DNA of 15,783 bases, from the NCBI GenBank assembly GCA_002319815.1, contig DCFR01000078.1, positions 1-15,783 on the forward strand. The letters run 5' to 3'. Below the pieces are notes generated by a model, which saw only the letters and a list, made by a program, of their open reading frames with translations, had not been told where the DNA came from and ran no database searches. This stretch comes from Megamonas sp. UBA1799. Its GTDB lineage: Bacteria; Bacillota; Negativicutes; Selenomonadales; Selenomonadaceae. The translations under genes and the position numbers were made by a program. Shown here piece by piece: positions 13,181-15,783 of the stretch (the first letter of the stretch is position 1; each line of letters opens with the position of its first letter).

Positions 13181-14923
13181 CTATTTTCCGCATACGCCGC
13201 AGCGCTGGCAACCGTCAAAGCAAGGCTTGGTCGGCTGCAGCTTTGCGGCGCGCTGCAATTCTTCATATAGATAGGTCTGGCGAAAGCCCATATTGAGCGC
13301 TTGCCAGGGAAAAACTTCCTCTGCCGGACGCAGGCGGTGCAGATAAAAAGCCGCATCGAGCCCGGCATCCTTCATCGCCCGGCGAAATGCCTTTGCGCCG
13401 CCCAGCTGCCAGGCCGCATACAGCACATCGGCAATCCGCCGATCGCCGCGAGCCAAAACTCCCTGAACATATGCCTCCCGCACCGGCTCGGCAATCATTT
13501 CAATGCCGTGACGTGAGGCAATGCCCATCCGCAAACGCTTTAAAGCAGCTTCTACCACTGCCTTCGGCGCCATAGGCATCCATTGAAACGGAGTAAACGG
13601 CTTGGGAATAAACGGATTGACGCTCAGCGTCAGCGTTCCCCGATTGCCCTGCGCCTCCAGATAATCTTTCAGCCGCAGCGTCAAATCCAGAATTGCCTCA
13701 ATATCTTCCGGTTCCTCATAAGGCAGGCCGATCATGATATATAAACGATAATGGCGGATGCCGGCCGCCAGGCCAAGAGCCATTGCCTGAAAAAGATGCT
13801 TTTCTTCAATGCCCTTGTTAATGACAGAACGCATGCGTGCGCTGCCGGCCTCCGGCGCTATGGTAAGCGTCTGCATACCGCTCGCCACCAGCGCTTCAAC
13901 CAGTGGCTTTGTCACCGAATCCGCGCGAAACGAAGCCACCGACATGGTCAGTCCCTCACCAAGAATATCGCCGCACAGAGCGTCAATTTCCGGATAATCG
14001 GATATAGCCGCCCCCATGAGACCTATGCGCTTTTGATAAACCTTAGCCGCCGCAATCTCCTGCTGCAGCACAGAACGCGAACGGTTCCGCGGCTGGCGGA
14101 AACAATACCCGGCCATGCAAAAACGACAATGACGGCCGCAGCCGCGCGCCGTCTCGATCAAATACAGATTAAACTCTGTATTCTCCGTCACGATAACCGT
14201 ATGCGCCGGCCAGTCATCGAGATTTTGAACCCACTGCCGCCGAACCTCCGGCGGCACGCCCGCCTGCGGATGAATGGCTAAAATCTGCCCATCGGTTCCA
14301 TATTCCGGCGTATAAAGGGACGGCACATAAACCCCCGGCACCAAAGCCAGCTGCCGCAGCAATTCCCCACGAGATAATCCTGCCGACCGCCCGGCATAAT
14401 ATACATCCAAGAATCTCGGCAGCACCGCTTCCCCTTCACCGATGATAAAAGCATCGACAAAACGCGACAATGGCTCCGGATTAAACGTAGCGCAGGGGCC
14501 GCCGGCAATGACCAATGGCTCCCGCTCGCCGCGTTCAGCTGCCAGCAGCCTGACTTTGCCGGCCGCCAGAATATCCAGCACATGAAAATAATCCATCTCA
14601 AACGAAACGGCAAATCCTATCAGCGGAAACTCATACAGCGGCTGCTGCGTCTCCATACTCATAAGCGGCGTACGGGAACGCTCATAATCGGCCATTTCTT
14701 TTCTTTCCGGTAAAAAGAACCGCTCACATGCCGTATCCGGCCGGCGGTTCAAGAGTTCATAAATAATATGCATTCCCAGATTCGACATTCCGACAAAATA
14801 TGAATTGGGATACACCAACGCAAAACGGGCCCGAATACCCGCCGGAAAGACCTGATAGCCCTTTTCCTTTGCCAATTGTTCCCGCAGATGCTCCCGCAAT
14901 TTCCAAGTTAAATTATTTTTCAA
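13181..14923 (-). CDS. Radical SAM protein of COG1032 type, function unknown
   Basis: A 580-residue protein. The first 200 residues resemble the degenerate B12-binding-like domain often found before such radical SAM cores (VYPNSYFVGMSNLG, LVIAGGPCATFNPEP, FIIGEGEAVLPR), but I see no DxHxxG cobalamin motif. The radical SAM cluster is C262, C266 and C269 in ARGCGRHCRFC. Later come TIAPEAGSARMR and YIMIGLPYEE, typical of the fold. The extreme C-terminus has a further cysteine group, C568, C572, C575 and C578. The start is TTG, overlapping the nrdR stop by four bases (TTGA), with AAAGG upstream. It resembles the TIGR03960-like group by memory; no substrate can be named. It could modify RNA, protein or a lipid. 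Confidence 0.85.
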   Translation of the reverse strand: MKNNLTWKLREHLREQLAKEKGYQVFPAGIRARFALVYPNSYFVGMSNLGMHIIYELLNRRPDTACERFFLPERKEMADYERSRTPLMSMETQQPLYEFPLIGFAVSFEMDYFHVLDILAAGKVRLLAAERGEREPLVIAGGPCATFNPEPLSRFVDAFIIGEGEAVLPRFLDVYYAGRSAGLSRGELLRQLALVPGVYVPSLYTPEYGTDGQILAIHPQAGVPPEVRRQWVQNLDDWPAHTVIVTENTEFNLYLIETARGCGRHCRFCMAGYCFRQPRNRSRSVLQQEIAAAKVYQKRIGLMGAAISDYPEIDALCGDILGEGLTMSVASFRADSVTKPLVEALVASGMQTLTIAPEAGSARMRSVINKGIEEKHLFQAMALGLAAGIRHYRLYIMIGLPYEEPEDIEAILDLTLRLKDYLEAQGNRGTLTLSVNPFIPKPFTPFQWMPMAPKAVVEAALKRLRMGIASRHGIEMIAEPVREAYVQGVLARGDRRIADVLYAAWQLGGAKAFRRAMKDAGLDAAFYLHRLRPAEEVFPWQALNMGFRQTYLYEELQRAAKLQPTKPCFDGCQRCGVCGK

Positions 14924-15387
14924 TCCTTAATCCTTTTCTCCCGAAGAAGTTCTTCCAATTCATCCTTAAACTTACTGATATCAGCAAATTTACGATAAAC
15001 CGACGCAAAACGAATATAAGCTACCTCATCAAAATCCTTCAGTTTTTCCATGACCAGTTCGCCAATCGCTTTGGTTGTGATCTCGCGTTCCATCGTATTG
15101 CGCAGTTCCCGCTCAATCTCATCAGCCAACGCCACAATCTGCTCCGTGGGAATATCACGTTTATCACAGGAGCGAATGAGCCCGTTTAAAATTTTATCGC
15201 GATCAAAAACAACCCGGCGGCCATCATTTTTGATGACCATCAGCGGCGTCTTTTCCACGACCTCATAAGTCGTAAACCGACGGCCACAACCAGTACACTC
15301 GCGGCGGCGGCGAATAGAATTTCCGTCATCAGCGGCCCGTGAGTCAATGACCCGGCTGTCTTCCTGTTGGCAATAAGGACAACGCAT
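14920..15387 (-). CDS. nrdR: Transcriptional repressor NrdR
   Basis: A 155-residue NrdR, the usual size. It represses ribonucleotide reductase genes according to bound ATP or dATP. The zinc ribbon has C3, C6, C31 and C34 (MRCPYC, ECTGCGRRF), followed by the ATP-cone domain with VIKNDGRRVVFDRDKILNGLIRSC and later LKDFDEVAYIRFASVYRKF. I choose the ATG at 15387 because nearly all NrdR proteins begin MxCPxC and GAAGGTG lies eight bases upstream; the frame extends 12 codons further without family similarity. No ribonucleotide reductase gene is in the window. The radical SAM gene follows with overlap. Confidence 0.97.
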   Translation of the reverse strand: MRCPYCQQEDSRVIDSRAADDGNSIRRRRECTGCGRRFTTYEVVEKTPLMVIKNDGRRVVFDRDKILNGLIRSCDKRDIPTEQIVALADEIERELRNTMEREITTKAIGELVMEKLKDFDEVAYIRFASVYRKFADISKFKDELEELLREKRIKD

Positions 15388-15395
15388 TTGCTCTA

Positions 15396-15402
15396 CACCT
15401 TC
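15396..15402 (-). promoter_or_regulatory. Ribosome binding site that decides the nrdR start
   Basis: GAAGGTG on the minus strand, eight bases before the ATG at 15387 that gives the canonical MRCPYC N-terminus. Confidence 0.65.
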
Positions 15403-15421
15403 ATTTTCTCTGCTATGAATC

Positions 15422-15442
15422 ACGCAAACGATACGTTTGCGT
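15422..15442. repeat. Perfect inverted repeat between the ygiQ-like gene and nrdR
   Basis: ACGCAAACG and CGTTTGCGT are nine-base arms around a three-base centre, lying six bases after the upstream gene's stop codon and about 35 bases before the nrdR ATG. No T-run follows on either strand, so it is not a standard intrinsic terminator. It could be an operator, an mRNA 3'-end stabilising stem or a weak terminator. Confidence 0.75.
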
Positions 15443-15447
15443 TCATG

Positions 15448-15783
15448 CTATTTATGCTGGCGGCGTCTGGCGCCGCGAGATACCTGTGCCCGCGGTTCTG
15501 CTGCCGGACGCACCAGACATTCCCGGCTATAACCGATGAGATCTTTGCGATGAGCCAACGTCAGCGCCTCGCGCACGATCTCGCGGTTTTTAGGCTCCCA
15601 ATACTGCAGCAGCGCCCTCTGCCGCCGTTTTTCATGCGGCGTTTTCGCTGTATAAACCTTTTCCCCGGTCAACGGATTCATCCCGCTGTAATACATACAA
15701 GTAGAGAGTGTTCCCGGTGTTGGTATGAAATCCTGCACCTGTTCCGGCCGATAATGAATATCCCGGATAAACTCCGCCAGCTC
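15448..15783 (-). CDS. YgiQ family radical SAM protein, C-terminal end only
   Basis: The last 111 residues of a protein whose start lies beyond the right edge; the frame is open to base 15783. The visible part contains the very conserved YgiQ (UPF0313) signature RPEQVQDFIPTPGTLSTCMYY, then TPHEKRRQRALLQY and REALTLAHRKDLIGY. The radical SAM cysteines are outside the window. The role of YgiQ proteins is not known with certainty. The tail after residue 85 of the visible part is basic (RGARRRQHK), as is common in the family. nrdR follows after 60 bases on the same strand. Confidence 0.93.
   Translation of the reverse strand, partial: ELAEFIRDIHYRPEQVQDFIPTPGTLSTCMYYSGMNPLTGEKVYTAKTPHEKRRQRALLQYWEPKNREIVREALTLAHRKDLIGYSRECLVRPAAEPRAQVSRGARRRQHK

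Noticed and set aside
1..15783. CRISPR arrays, insertion sequences, prophage or toxin-antitoxin genes
   Set aside because: I found no spaced direct repeats, transposase-like frames or terminal inverted repeats; every sizeable frame on the coding strand matches a chromosomal core gene family.

Overview
The window is a dense stretch of bacterial chromosome from a member of the Bacillota. Gene order, Shine-Dalgarno sequences of the AGGAGG type, remA, sepF, divIVA, ylmH and rqcH all point there. Base composition looks close to half GC, and proC lies inside a ylm-type cluster, so an anaerobic lineage such as the Negativicutes is possible; that last placement is inference and not firm. I see no phage, insertion sequence, CRISPR array or other accessory island. 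No stretch over 300 bases lacks a gene; the longest gaps are 173 bases (4273-4445) and 139 bases (6216-6354).

All protein genes but one lie on the minus strand, so they are transcribed from right to left. From the right edge: the C-terminal end of a YgiQ-type radical SAM protein (15448-15783); nrdR, translationally coupled to a COG1032-type radical SAM protein of unknown role; then pgeF, yggS, sepF, proC, ylmH (rqcP), divIVA, lspA, rluD and pyrR. This run joins cell division and wall genes, RNA modification, proline synthesis and pyrimidine control with gaps of mostly 7-45 bases or short overlaps, and looks like one long operon or a few overlapping ones. An intrinsic terminator follows pyrR. 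A P-II signalling gene comes next, with a possible promoter placed before that terminator, so the P-II mRNA may have an attenuator-like leader.

The single plus-strand gene is rqcH (NFACT protein, 4446-6215). It converges on the P-II gene across a bidirectional terminator and diverges from dapF across a 173-base regulatory region. Its promoter is strong, with consensus-like boxes, an extended -10 and a perfect palindrome overlapping the -35 box.

To the left is the well known housekeeping group dapF, yicC, remA, gmk, rpoZ, coaBC (minus strand). It ends with a separate promoter and the 5' 40 bases of an initiator tRNA-fMet gene cut by the window's left edge.

Functionally, the window holds both dedicated factors of bacterial ribosome-associated quality control (RqcH and RqcP/YlmH), three division or polarity factors (SepF, DivIVA, and the division-linked YlmH neighbourhood), nucleotide control (NrdR, PyrR, Gmk) and cofactor or wall precursor enzymes (CoaBC, DapF, PgeF). 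I found no clearly new multi-gene system. The points most worth a second look are the P-II protein lacking its usual T-loop residues together with its leader terminator, the operator-like palindrome at the rqcH promoter, the palindrome ahead of nrdR, and the unassigned radical SAM protein with a C-terminal cysteine cluster.
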